The notes under the pieces: generated by a model
Databases searched by the model: none
Seen by the model: the letters and a program-made list of their open reading frames with translations, nothing else
Told to the model about the DNA's origin: nothing
Assembly: GCF_019112545.1 (NCBI RefSeq)
Contig: NW_025064922.1
Location: 165,050-229,049, forward strand
Reading direction: 5' to 3'
Length of the DNA stretch: 64,000 bases
Source of the DNA: Guyanagaster necrorhizus
Lineage: Eukaryota; Basidiomycota; Agaricomycetes; Agaricales; Physalacriaceae
In this document: positions 26,969 through 38,232 of the stretch, in pieces
Layout of the letters: each line of letters starts with the position of its first letter
How positions within the stretch are numbered: position 1 is the first letter of the stretch
Translations under genes and position numbers: made by a program

Positions 26969-27560
26969 TCACCTTGGCATATATAGTCGTTGTTCCTCTA
27001 CCTGCCGTTCCATTATTACGAACATCTGAGAACCTGAATGAGCATCACGTTTCCACCAAAAATATCCCATAATTGCCTGTCCAAGAAATCCACAAAGGAT
27101 ACCAACAATGCTGATTAGGTATGGCCTACATCCAAAAGTTAGTGACCAAAGTTTGTATGGTAAATGTTGGCCTGGCACGCACTGGAACTCGAACGTTCTG
27201 AACCCGGATTAATATCCATTCCCCCTGAGCTCCACGACCATCGCATCCCCTGCGTCCGAGATGTGGCAGACAGTCAGAAAGTGCACTTTCCCACACCGGC
27301 TATCTTCGGCTCTCGTCCACTATCCCATCCGCCAAGACGACGGAGTGAAATACGATGGATCTATTGTCAAGAGGCAGGCTGCGCACGCTGTGATGAGGAA
27401 ACCTCGACACTATGTATCTGGTGAGCAAGGGCACGGCGTCGTCAAGGCGGTGCCATGGCCCCATCAAGGCCGAGACTCGCATTCAACACCAACGCAACAA
27501 GAATACGGACGATGAGCAAGGGCATAACGTTTGCCAGTGTCAGTGCTGTACCATAAGGCA
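26969..27560 (-). pseudogene. Possible relic of a membrane-protein gene
   Basis: Two hydrophobic pieces stand out on the minus strand. At about 27440-27550 a frame reads G-T-A-L-T-L-A-N-V-M-P-L-L-I-V and onward for about 35 residues. At 26969-27130 an exon-like frame encodes two short membrane stretches ending in a charged tail (V-E-E-Q-R-L) and a stop. Between them an intron with donor GTGCGT, branch CACTAAC and acceptor GTAG (about 27130-27185) looks genuine, but the upstream frame carries a stop. I do not recognise the family. It could equally be a gene whose other exons I failed to join. Confidence 0.25.
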
Positions 27561-27599
27561 CATGTACGTTCTTGTGATGTCAGGGACTGTTTTCATTGC

Positions 27600-29218
27600 T
27601 AAGAGTAATCGTTCGAGTTCAGGCCACTTCAACCAGTCTCTCCTTTGATGATGACCTTTGCGCTTCCACGATGGTCGACGAGTATAGTATGACGCGACGA
27701 AACAACCGCGGTGTAGGAACATGCTGTGTATTGAATGTCGGTGCGACTCTTGAACAAGCAGGCGGCAGTTGGTATGCGTACGCCTTTTTTTCCCTGTGCA
27801 GTGCTAACGCTCCTTCTTTTAGCTAGGCATCCAGCGAGCCCAATGAACCCAAGATTCCAAACCTTGGCTTACACAAGAAATGCGCAGGTCCCAGTTCTGA
27901 GATCCATAAAGGCTTGCTTGTACTACTCGACCTTTCCTCGAAGCTTCCTCCCATCATCATCTGCGGCGCCCGGCAGTTCTCTTCTATCATCCTCAGTAAT
28001 AGTTTGGCCGGCTATGAAAGTCTTGTCCAAGAGCGACCTCATCATCAACACTCTGTAGGTATCTTTTACCCAGCAACTCACCTAGCTGAGCCTTTCCACA
28101 GATCCAACCTGCGTACCGACCCTCAGCTGGAGCCAGTGAACTGCTATGTTCGTCATTATCCACAGCAGGCAATGGCTAATGTTGATTCCCCCCTGGGCCC
28201 CTACTTCCTGGTACGCCTTTGTTAATTTTGTCTAACGACATATGGCGAACTTTCTTTCTTCTAGACGTGAGTCGGACTCTGGCCTCTGAGCTTGATTAAT
28301 GTTAACTTCATTTCAGTATCACCATTCCATTAGTAATGCGTACGTAGATTCAAAGATCTCTGCGCCATACCGTCCCAGACTAACACATCAAAGTGAGATT
28401 GCATGCTATAACTTCTAGCTGAATACGAGTCCTTGACCCGCAGAGTCTTCACATCAAGCAATTTGAATTGACCATATGTTTTTTTTCCTCCTTCATTGGA
28501 GTCTAAATCCCGAGATGCTCATCTTCATCATATCGTAGTTATGTGGATGCTAGTGGTCTTGTGCGATAACGTTCGACTCAGACTGTACCTCCTTGAAAGC
28601 GGCGAGAGAAGAAAGAATAACTTTAGACAGATGCAAAGCTGCCAGGCCTTTAACCTATTCTGTCCATAAATCTTTTGGTGATTTCCAGTTTCTTTGCCTT
28701 CGTGCTAGGAGCGTAGTTCATTCCGCTACATCTCTATTTCATGTCAGTTTTCCATAGTGCACGCGGCACGCGTTGTTCATTTGTTATGTCTGATTCTCAA
28801 CGCTTTGCATTTTTCAGATGTCTATAGAATGCATGTACAGAGACTGGCAAAGCAGCCTACGCCATCGTGACCAACCGCAGTACGGAGCCTAGGAAATTCT
28901 GCTGTCTTATGTCAGTCCTGCTTTCTCTTTTTCGTCGATCTGTCCTAGTCGTGGTTGGCCGCCGTTAAAAAATGATTCTCTGAAGAGCACGCCTTCCCAT
29001 GATTAATATCTTCAGAAGCTTCCGTATCTTTCCAGTTCGACCTTTTTTCGCTCTCTTATTTCTTTCCATAAACATCATATTGGCATTTGCATATTATTGG
29101 ATATTTAAATGATCCTTCCGCGGTAAAAGAACGCGTCTCTACACCCTCGCAGCTGCTCCGGAAATTTTTTTCAGTACGTTGATTTTCACATTTTACCTAC
29201 TTCGCTTACCGGTGTATG
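27600..29218. other. Intergenic region
   Basis: Only short ORFs on both strands (27596-28225). No domain or convincing splice chain was seen. Confidence 0.35.
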
Positions 29219-29472
29219 TCAGTCCGATCTTTTGACTTCTTCTTTCGCGGGCTCTGCCTCTGCAGCCCGGAACCAACGCCGAGAAACTGGATTTAAGTCA
29301 GCTTGGCGCATCTTGAAGTAAGAAACGCCTTACAGGCTTGACCGTCTGCGAGCGCAGTCAGTAAAACAGAGAGCAAACATAGTCAAGGTAAATCACCAGT
29401 ATCAACGGATAATGCTTGCGTGGACGCAGATGCGCCGAGCACTACTAATAAGAAGGCGAATACAAACTTCAT
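29219..29472 (-). CDS. Small secreted peptide precursor, 51 aa
   Basis: Exons 29397-29472, 29334-29345 (12 nt) and 29219-29286 join in frame to 156 nt. Both introns (51 and 47 nt) have CTGAC branch sites; the second has donor GTAAGG, the first a weaker GTGATT. Residues 1-16 or 1-20 form a textbook signal peptide: M-K-F, then a hydrophobic core, then A-S-A. The mature part holds a dibasic R32-R33 followed by W34-F35-R36, an acidic/alanine run with A-E-A-E-P-A, and a second dibasic K48-R49 two residues from the end. Kex2 protease cuts after such pairs, which would free a peptide of about 14-16 residues. The gene is divergent from the UstYa-like gene at 30034. It may instead be an ordinary small secreted protein. 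A TATA box lies 49 bp upstream. Confidence 0.55.
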
Positions 29473-29520
29473 TCTGATAGTGAGAAGGGAGAGATGCTGT
29501 TCTAAAGTGCAAGTCAGTGG

Positions 29521-29528
29521 TTTATATA
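29521..29528 (-). promoter_or_regulatory. TATA box of the small secreted peptide gene
   Basis: TATATAAA on the minus strand, 49 bp upstream of the ATG at 29470-29472. Its presence supports the reality of this very short gene. Confidence 0.5.
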
Positions 29529-30033
29529 CGTTGAACGTTTCCGGAATTGATGATTTATTCTCATGGCACGAAAATAAATCCTCCCCCGAGGAAGCGCCCC
29601 TTACTCTTCAACGAACCCCAAATCTCCACCTTTAATTCGGCAATCCGGTGCATCTGTATCCGGACCCAGCCTATCTAAACACGAAGTGATCTCGTGTTTT
29701 CCGAGTTCCCCTCACTAGCTGTTCCAGTGCAACGCCCAGGGATTTTGTTTCTTGCGTCTATTGAATACATGTAGCATTTGACACGATCTGGAGCTTCGAA
29801 ACTGCCCGTAGGAGCGGACGGTTCACGGCTGACGCCGTTTCTGATACAGGTGAACATTCCATCGTACCAATAGTATCGCTTAGATGAGTTGGTAAGATCT
29901 CCACATGAATTATACGATCGTTCGAGCTGAACAAACTTTTTCCTTGTGATTCTTTGGAGCGTATGCACGCCCCGCATTCTTCCATTATAGCCATTTCATA
30001 AAGCGACTAACCGTTACCCTACTTACACCCAAC
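29529..30033. other. Divergent promoter region between secreted peptide and UstYa-like genes
   Basis: About 560 bp separate the two start codons. Overlapping minus-strand ORFs (29675-29994) with a few Cys codons are present, but have no splice or family support. I treat the stretch as a shared promoter. Confidence 0.4.
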
Positions 30034-30698
30034 ATGCTTCGTCCCATGACGCGCTCTGTGTTCCTGACGCTAGGCATCACTTTGCTTTCAATCGGCACAG
30101 CGCTCAACATACTCAGCACGCTATATGCGCGTCACGAAACCCCAGAATACTCATCTATCATAGGTGAGATATCGTCAAGTTCCTGTGTAATATCCTCAGA
30201 TCTGATTTTGTCGAAGATTTACATACATACTGGGGAGAAATCAGCGAGCTGCCGGAACGAATCAACGACGCCGTGTTGAGATTCCAGTTCGGGAATTACA
30301 GTATCACGTCGGACGACGAATGGGCGTCTCTGACTCCTCCGCATGGAGGTCAGATCCTGCTGGACGGCAGCAAGTATGATGTCTCGTTGTACCTGCAGCT
30401 GAGGTGCTTGAATACAGTCCGTGTTGCCTTTGTGACACTTCGAGACATTTTCAACGGCGAGTCACTGGCACGCGACATTAATTCCATCGACTCCAAAGAG
30501 ACGGAGTATTGCCTGGACGTTCTAAGGCAGACAGTACAATGTACCGCAGACATTACGCTGGAGCCTGGCCAGGTGCTCGTTTTGTCGGATGGTTCAACTG
30601 ATATGGGAGTATCCGGAAATCATGTTGATCACGTTTGCAGGGATTGGGTCCAAGTGAGGGAGTTCGTTGAAAATAACCAGGAATCATGGGATCGTTAG
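30034..30698 (+). CDS. UstYa-like oxidase (DUF3328), 203 aa
   Basis: Exons 30034-30163 and 30217-30698 join in frame across a 53 nt intron with donor GTGAGA, branch CTGAT and acceptor GAAG. Residues 8-30 form one membrane anchor. Then come D-E-W-x-S-L-T-P-P at 77-85 and the DUF3328 core: Y-C-L-D-V-L-R-Q-T-V-Q-C at 141-152 and H-V-D-H-V-C-R-D-W at 179-187. In ascomycetes UstYa-type proteins oxidise and cyclise Kex2-processed ribosomal peptides (ustiloxin, asperipin, phomopsin pathways) or other secondary metabolites. Family members usually carry two H-x-x-H-C-type motifs. Here the first reads E-T-E-Y-C, so its two His are replaced, while the second is kept. The protein is somewhat short for the family. 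Activity is therefore uncertain. Confidence 0.82.
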
Positions 30699-32912
30699 AG
30701 GATGTGTAGGTGGTCAACCGTCGACCGTCGTCGTTGTAGTGCGTCTTCTAAGCTGAGGTCAACTATCTCCTATCCGTAATTGGCAGCAGGTATCATACAG
30801 AATCAGAAATTTTCCAGGGCCACATTCTCCTTCGAGGCTCCAGTTACGCATTCAAGAATTGTGCTTAACAGGGCGCATTTCCAATAGTTCATCGGGAGTA
30901 TACTTCTTCATGTCAATGCCATCTTCTTTGATTGGTTCCGAGTGCAAGAGGGAGCTTTAGCTAAGAAGAGTTTAGCGTCGGTGACCTGTTATAAATTCTA
31001 GAGTGGTTATCGATCACGATGTCTACTAAAACGATGGCCTAGACTTTTGGATATGGTGCGGGACCAATGAACCCGCGGTTGCCCCGCGGAAGAAACGAAG
31101 CCAAGGGAACAATTTCTGCTGGTTCCTAGTTCGATGTAGCATCAGTTTTGTTGAGAAGGCCCATGTTCGCCATGTTGCCGCCTGCGTTTTGGTATGAACA
31201 TCGGTTAATAGTGTAATCCGGTATGAGATTGGATATATATTATAGCTTCCAAAGCCATTGAATAAGAACGTGAAAAATACTGACGCTATAACCCTTTCTC
31301 CATATCAACCAGAAACAGTATATTCACATTAGATCAGGGTCGGTTAGCCTTGAGCAGAGTCACTTCAGGGTCTACTAGGACGACTTCCACAGTTAGCTCT
31401 CACCTGTTAGTAAACAACGGTCTCAGTCTTCACCAGAATGATTGTAAAAGACTGAGGCACAACAGGAGACAAAAAAAATGAAATATGGTAGCGATCGTGA
31501 AACACTTGACTATAAATAGAGGGAATCCAAAAGGTCCGATGATGGGCATTGGCTGAACCTCTCAACATCACCATGTTTTTGAAAGTTCCACAATGCAATG
31601 CGAATCATGGTGGTAGAAGGAAGCAAAGGAGGATAGCACTTTCCATTTGTCACACTACCGCACGTAATGCGTAACACTTTATGAGCACGTGGTCGTGATT
31701 ATACGGCACTTGCTAGCGTTGCTCAGTAAGGCAACATAACCGAAACTGCCCTCTCATGTTTATTTGCTGACTTATCGATACCCTTATCGCCAGTCAGCAT
31801 GAGAGAGGTTACCTTATTGCACCAAGGTCGAGAGTCAAGTCCGGATAATGGACCAGTCGTCCAAAACAGTTTGGAGTTGAGCGACGCTCAGTTCAAGTTT
31901 CAATGCCTCATGGCTCCGTTTAGCTTACTCTGAAGTCTTTCTCTCCGTCGATGCATTACATTATCCGTTGATATTCCTGAAAATATATATTAGAATCTTC
32001 GGTCGTATTTATGGAATTGAGTTTTCGCCTCTTGGGCCCTAAGTTCTGACATATGTGTCCGCTTCTCGCTACAGCTAAGTGCTTACAGCTTGTCATTGCA
32101 TGTGACCCTCCGTCCAATGCCAGGTCCACCGCCGCCATATCTAAAACCACCATTTGATGTAGATTGTTGACGAAGCATTGCTCTCTGCGAGGAGCAGGTG
32201 TAGGCTGAACAAAATCACCGCAAACAATTACCTTTCACGAGATATTGTCCTTATTGCCATTCGAGAACATACATAATTGATACTGTACATCGATCGATCG
32301 AATGGTCCCCCCCTATTTAATGCACACACAGGTCTTCTCCTGGATTGAGCCGCAGAGCAAGCGTCGACAATTCTATCATCGTTAGAATAATGTATCAGAA
32401 ATTCCCACTTGGGCCTTCGATCGGTGCTGGATTTCAGCCTAGTGGCCCTGGTATCAGTGTGATTCCACTTTGTCATCAGTGAAGAATAAGCCCTGTGTCT
32501 TCTCTAAGATTTTTTTCAGCTTAAAGTGACCTGCTGGTAGATATATATATGCATACTAAAGCATACTCTGATCAGGCGACAGCATAGCAGTCCATGGAAA
32601 TGTCTCCTGAGTCAACAGTATGATTCATATTCTATGCATGATTTTATGCCAGGACGATACGCAGCAACCAATCTAAGACACTGATTTATGATGAACCCGA
32701 CTCGGGGCCGCCCAGGATCTGCGGTCCGTGGTATACTGCAAAGAACGTAACAGATCTTCCGAGTCGGCAAGCGTGATTCACAGCTCCTTTTAGAATATGA
32801 TTTGCGTCCCCTTCGGCAACGACACACCGCAAGCGATGATCTTCGTTGTGAAAAGAAAATAGTGGGAGCAAATAAATATTGTTAAGTTACTAGTACAGTC
32901 GAATGTGGTGCA
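30699..32912. other. Intergenic region with repeats and a possible mini-gene
   Basis: No sizeable gene is visible. A TATAAATA box at 31511-31518 (+) precedes a 33-codon ORF at 31573-31674 that is rich in basic residues, without signal peptide or known family. An interrupted inverted repeat lies at 31751-31805 (CTCTCAT..GCTGACT / AGTCAGC ATGAGAG). A palindromic element lies at 32697-32769. Confidence 0.4.
32697..32769. repeat. Short palindromic element, copy A
   Basis: The outer inverted repeat is CGACTCGG ... CCGAGTCG. An inner GGGCCG...GCGGTCC pair follows the left arm. A relative with the same arms is at 35348-35405, on the other side of the prenyltransferase gene. Confidence 0.55.
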
Positions 32913-34164
32913 CTAGAGAGGAATTCCTTCAATGACCCGGTGAACAACAGCATCAACTACCAATCCAGCAAGTATCAGATTCCCAATCGTCGGCGTGTGC
33001 AAGAAAAACTTCATACACTGCCTCGGCTTGTCAACATCCGTCACGACGAGCTCCTTCAGAAGAATGGATTTAGAAAGCGCCACGGCAACATAATACGCAA
33101 TCCCCTGCTCGTTGAGGACACCAGCCAATGACATCAACACTGCAAAGCCGACAGTGGTGGCGGAGCAGATGTAAATCGTGTATTTGCCGCACAATATGGC
33201 GAGCGACTTGATGCCAATCTTGACATCATCCACCTTGTCCTGGTGCTGATACACCGTCTCGTATGTGATCGTCCACATCGTCGCACCGAGGTATGCAGCA
33301 GTGAGGGCGTGGTAGGAAATTTTGGCGTCAGGCGCCAGGTCTGCCCAGCCCATGTAGATACCGATGTTGAACATCAAGCCCTGAAGGAACGTCAGATCGC
33401 TGATTTCTGCATGAATCACAAAGGTACTTACCAAAGGAATGGGCGCAAAGTACATCCAGCGCTTGTATGTGGGGTACAGCACGTACAACGGCCACACGTA
33501 CATGGAAATACGTAGACTGAATAGACGAGTATGGTAAGCATAGAAAACCTGTATCAGAGAGGAAACACGTACGCTCCGGGACTTAGAACCTTGAAAGCCA
33601 AAAAGACACCAATCACGACTTGGAGAGCGAAGAACAACCAGGCACGCTCAATGCTGATAGCACCTCTAGGGAGTGCCCGATTCTTCGTGCGCTCCACGTT
33701 CGCGTCAATATCATAGTCGAGGATGTCGTCAATGGTCATGATCTGAGATCAAGGATGAGATAGCGAAGACGGCTTCGAACATCTAGACTCACCAAGCATT
33801 TGATCCCGATGCAAAGGAAAAAGTAGACGACGGCCCGGATAAGGCATTCCAGTCCCGTCAGCTGAGGGTAAGCGTGGTACACCATCGCTAAAGACCACGC
33901 TATCATTCCCGGTTAGCGAACGGAAACGGAAGTCCACAGACATCCACACTCACCCACTGGAAGAAACACCGTTGCACATCCCATCCCATTTTGGAGACGG
34001 CAGAGCTCCCAGCAAGCACCGATCTCAGTCCGAGTCGGTGGTGCGATGAGGGTTTTGACGTTCGAAGAGATCGAGGAGAAACCCAAAATGATCGTCTCCC
34101 TCAGACCCTTCTTGGAAACCAAGGAGGCGAAAGACTGCGAACAGATAGCAGTAGAGAGAGCCAT
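32913..34164 (-). CDS. UbiA-family prenyltransferase, 346 aa
   Basis: Exons 33954-34164, 33793-33899, 33573-33742, 33432-33516 and 32913-33380 close in frame. All donors are GTGAGT, GTACGT or GTAAGT. The protein is a multi-pass membrane enzyme that transfers an isoprenoid diphosphate chain to an aromatic or other acceptor. The two Mg/diphosphate-binding Asp motifs are clear. The first is D111-D-I-L-D115-Y-D117-I-D119, followed by E-R-T-K-N-R-x-L-P-R-G. The second is Y231-E-T-V-Y-x3-D239-x2-D242-D243, followed by G-x-K-S. Length suits UbiA enzymes. It could be COQ2-like (ubiquinone, mitochondrial) or a secondary-metabolism prenyltransferase. No clear mitochondrial presequence is seen, the usual Asn of motif 1 is Asp, and the neighbourhood (UstYa-like gene, MFS transporter) favours the second. 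Substrate unknown. Confidence 0.9.
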
Positions 34165-35895
34165 TGGAGGAAGAGATAGTAGTAATGGTGGTAGAAGACT
34201 GTACGATGCGGAGAACCTGATCTCCTCCCATTTTCACGCCCGTACCTATATACCAGTCGGACGCTGGTGCATCCTCTCGTACGACCGTCGTAAACGAAAC
34301 ACTGGCAGCAGCGCAGGAACAAGGGGCAACGAATGAAATTTGATCGAGGACCGTCTGCATCTCAGATTGATGGTCGACGCCAGTGATCGACCGCGTAGCA
34401 TTGGTCGATCTTACTGATGTAGTCTCCATGCGGTTGCATCCGCGTCCGACTCGCACGTTAGCGGTGATGCCCAAATGAGGAAATCCTTGCCCGCTATACG
34501 TATGACCATGATCGCTCCTCGAGGTGCTCCAAAGAGAGAATGCTATTGCAGCGTTCAATATCTAATCCTGGGGAAGACCAACGTAAATGCAAAATCCCTG
34601 AAAAACTATGTCAAGATTGGCATGCATACCGGCAACCATGGTACTTGTTATAAACGCACCGTAAAACATTTCATAGCCGGATGTCCTCATGTCCATACAC
34701 TGGACATGTCTAGCACTAAAGACGTCTTTTCTCTGCGGATGAGATGCACAGGCCAAATCGTTATGGATCAGGGTTGTATGCATACACTTACAACCGTTCC
34801 ATTTCTCCTCTACGACGTTTTGTTTTAAAGAATCTTGCTTCAGCGCTTCCCGTACCGAAATACGTTCCAAAGAGAAGCAGAGGCTCTGAAGCTAGTCGCA
34901 GTCGGAGCTTGAAAGTTCAAACATTCTCTCGATTCTCGAGCGGGAATATAATTTGAAGGATTTATGCTCAACTGCAAGAACTATACCGGGCAAAGTCAAT
35001 CGGCGCGTCAATGTCGGTAGCCAAAGGTCCTGTTTGTCTCTGTTACTTTTCAGCACTGATGCTGCACAGCCACCACAATGCTGTCTCTCCTCCAACTTTA
35101 CTCGATGGAAGATTCGTCGGCTTTCACTTGAAATGATATGATGGTCTATCTCTCTGCTTCAGTCTATTGCTTTTTGTCTCGTGCCAGCTAACAAGTGCTT
35201 ATTGCTTGCTTATCTATGATCCTTTGTATACACCGCAGCACCCCTCGACTTGTGTCACCAGTTTAACCGTACACTGACACCTTCTTAGTTTGCTCTCATC
35301 TTCTCTGAAGAGCTTCAAGGTCGCCTAGCATGGGTCTTACACTGCCACCCGACTCGGGGCCGTCGACTAATTGCGGCCCGAAATCGACGCGTATCCGAGT
35401 CGGTATCTGACATATCGGGTTCAGATCTTTCAATGTCCTTTGACGCTCGAGGAAAACCTTCGAAAGAATCTGTGAGATCTTTCGATGTATGTGTATCACT
35501 TTACTGCTCTCTTTCGTTTGCTCTCTCCTCCCTGTCGTCGATCCAACGCACACTTTCACGATCGCCAGAAATGCTGAATGGAGAACCATCTCCAATCTCG
35601 AAAAATATCAAATGGATATACATCCCTACGGCTCATTTGCTACAATGCTAATTTTAGAATTTCATTTTGGGAGAACTGACGCTGGAGTCGCAGTCCATGC
35701 TGAAAGCGTCGATTCGGAGGTTGACCACGAGCCCCCTGCCGTTGCTGTACAGCTGCTTCAATACGAATCTGCCCATTTCATGCCGTAATTCTACTACATT
35801 TACACTTTCCTTGGTAATCGGATAGTCGCGGCCTGTGATGCCCTAGTTCGACGCACAGCCTTGTTCTAAAACTACCATCCCAGGTGACCATTGTA
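34165..35895. other. Intergenic region
   Basis: Short ORFs only (for example 34475-34828 and 35489-35788), without domains. It contains the palindromic element at 35348-35405. A possible 5' UTR of the downstream transporter lies within it. Confidence 0.4.
35348..35405. repeat. Short palindromic element, copy B
   Basis: The same CCGACTCGGGGCCG left arm and CCGAGTCGG right arm as 32697-32769, with an inner GCGGCCCG. The loop sequence differs. Confidence 0.55.
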
Positions 35896-37892
35896 ATGTC
35901 GACGCAAGATTCTGAAGTCAGTCTGTCTGCCGGTGCTGTCACCGACACGTCGCCTCTATTGCCAAGATATGAGGTGGCCGATGCTAGCAACGACAACCGA
36001 AGACGGAACCTTTGCAAGTGAGTGTCTCCTTCAATCCCTCTTGTACGTGATTAACAGCGTTGGTCTAAGGCTGTTTCTTGTAGCTGCTGTGTACTTTCTG
36101 CACGTCCGTACTTTTACTCTTCTTCATACTTATCTGCTGAATTTCCTTCGATAGCGAGGGATGTACGATGAGTTCGTCTCAGTTTACATCATATTACGAA
36201 GGGATGGAGTGCATGAATACTGGTACTTCTGGAAATGTAAGTGCCTTCAACTCCATGTGATTTGTCACACATGGAAACTTGCCCATAGTCGTGGAAAGGC
36301 CAGTATTGAGTCTACTCGCCATTGGATGGTGGAGCCACATCGCAGACGTGTGGGGGAGGAGACCGGTAATGCTTATTTCTATGACCGGAACGACGTTATC
36401 GTGCGTTTTTTTAAAAATTAGCGTACCGTATTATCATTGATCAATAATACAGCTACCTTGTCTTCGTCCTACTCCAACAAGTAGGACTCCTGCAGAGGGA
36501 GGATGGCGCTTGTGTAGGAATCGTTCAAGCTCTGGACTGTCTATTTGGGGGTAGCATCGCCTTCAATGGCTTACTTCACACGTACGCCTAGACTCTACAA
36601 TTCAACGACTGCTGATTGTTTCTTTAATCGTAGTTGTATCGGCGACTGCACCTCGCCCGGTTCAAGGCAAGTCTTTTAATACGAATCCCCTTTTATTTTT
36701 GACAATTGTTACCATCAGGTTCAAGTTATTCAGTGCTCTCAAGGGCCTGAGCATCTTTTTTTATGTCGGAGGCACAGAGGTACGTACTAGTCCCAAATGT
36801 CCTTTCGAGTTCAAGATATATCTGAGCATGGGGCCCAATTTAACAGCTTGTCATGCTCCTGCTGGATATTGCAAGCCAGAAATATCTTGACCTGTCGATG
36901 GTCATATCCAGCTTTGTCGCCGTGCTAAACATCGTTCTGATCATTTGGCTCCTGCCCGAAACACTGCGGAACCCAGACTACAACTTACCTGTCTTCAAGG
37001 CTGTGATTTCTCCCGTGATGGTATCCTTACAGCGACCATGGTTGGCTCTAGCCCTCTTCGTGTATGCTCTGACCCCGGTAAGACACTCTATATATTTCCA
37101 TGGCTCGAAATATTCAACCAAGCAATCCAGAGCTTCGAAATCGTCAAAATATGGTTCGGGATAATATGTTCAGAAGGTCCTTTCTTCGTACGTTTACGGG
37201 TTCTTCTCGCCTATCCGTACTAAGACTCGTTTGCTTCATAACAGGTCCAGTGGTACTTGATATTCCCACTCCTTGCCTCGGCCTTTGCACTGCTCCTTCT
37301 TTATCCCGGTAAGTGCTCATCATTCACCCCGGCGCCGCCTAGTTCACGAATAAAAATTTCCGCCAGCCATTGCAATCCTATATCAACGAAAAGCGCGACC
37401 TCTTCGATCCGTTCTCAAGTTCACCAGGCACCTAGCTTACACCTGTCTCTCCATCGACGTCTTCTCCACTGTCACAGTCCTTTGTATCGCAGCTTCAAAT
37501 AGAATCGCCCACCTCGTTTTCGCCGCTCTCTCGCCTTTCACAGTTGCTATCGCTCCCGCTATCTATTCATTTGTGCCTGCTCACAGTGCAGTTCTCTTCG
37601 GCTCTTTCTCCGTCATCGAGGCGCTGGGCGGCATGTTCTCGGTATGTGGCGTCTCGTTCGATTTTCCGTCGTCTGACAGGTTTCCAAGAATATGTTCATC
37701 CAAAGATTTTGGAGCTGGGGTAACACCGACATCGCTCAATATAGACTTCTCTATGGCGCCTTGGCGATCTGCCTTATTTTGACAGGCCTGCTGCTTTTTG
37801 TTGATTCTACAGGTGGTAGCGTCGATGAAGAAGACAGCTCTACAGTACTGTCTACCCATGATGACGAAGAAAGCCTGACTGTCCATAGTTGA
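35896..37892 (+). CDS. MFS transporter (efflux-type), exon model approximate
   Basis: The first exon is 35896-36017 (hydrophilic N-terminus) with donor GTGAGT. Clear transporter exons follow. About 36295-36405 contains the TM2-3 loop signature (A-D-V-W-G-R-R-P-V). About 36450-36580 is a TM3/4-like exon. About 36720-36780 and 36847-37080 contain W-L-L-P-E-T-L after the mid-protein membrane span. About 37245-37305 and 37365-37640 hold TMs 8-11. The last exon begins near 37683, holds the final TM and ends in an acidic tail. At least nine introns are implied; a GC donor is possible at about 36669. I could not make all exons close in frame between 36085 and 36300 or between 37080 and 37245, so some exons may be decayed. 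Family: MFS_1, of the tetracycline-resistance/general-substrate type common in basidiomycetes. Confidence 0.75.
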
Positions 37893-38232
37893 GTCCATAA
37901 TGTAGATGTAAATGTAAATGTATCCATCTATGTGATTTTGATATCTGCTATTCGAACATGCACTGTTAGCTAATGAATTGAGGCATTGCGTACGTACAAG
38001 GATAAATCATGGCGCGTGGAGGGTATCAAAAAATGAAGTGCTTGACACGAGGGTATGTATGTTCAATGTGACTGTCTGGATGTATCAACGTCCATCAGGA
38101 CTTGAGAAGCACGTTGACGTGCGGCACTGAAGTTGGTTTCAGAGCGCAAAATGAAAGTGGTATCCAAGAAAGAGAAGATGCCCTTGGGAACAAATGATCC
38201 ACTCTGGAAATCCGACGGTCCCGGTTTTCCCG

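Noticed and set aside
27170..27230. tRNA-like T-arm (GTTCGAGTTCC on the minus strand)
   Set aside because: No acceptor stem, D arm or anticodon arm could be folded around it; the surrounding bases fit an exon and intron better.
29675..29994. Minus-strand ORFs of 78 and 100 codons with several Cys
   Set aside because: They overlap each other in two frames within the divergent promoter, have no signal peptide or splice support, and are likely chance.
30164..30199. Short intron ending at CTCAG in the UstYa-like gene
   Set aside because: It would be 36 nt and shift the frame; the 53 nt version ending at CGAAG keeps the frame and has a CTGAT branch site.
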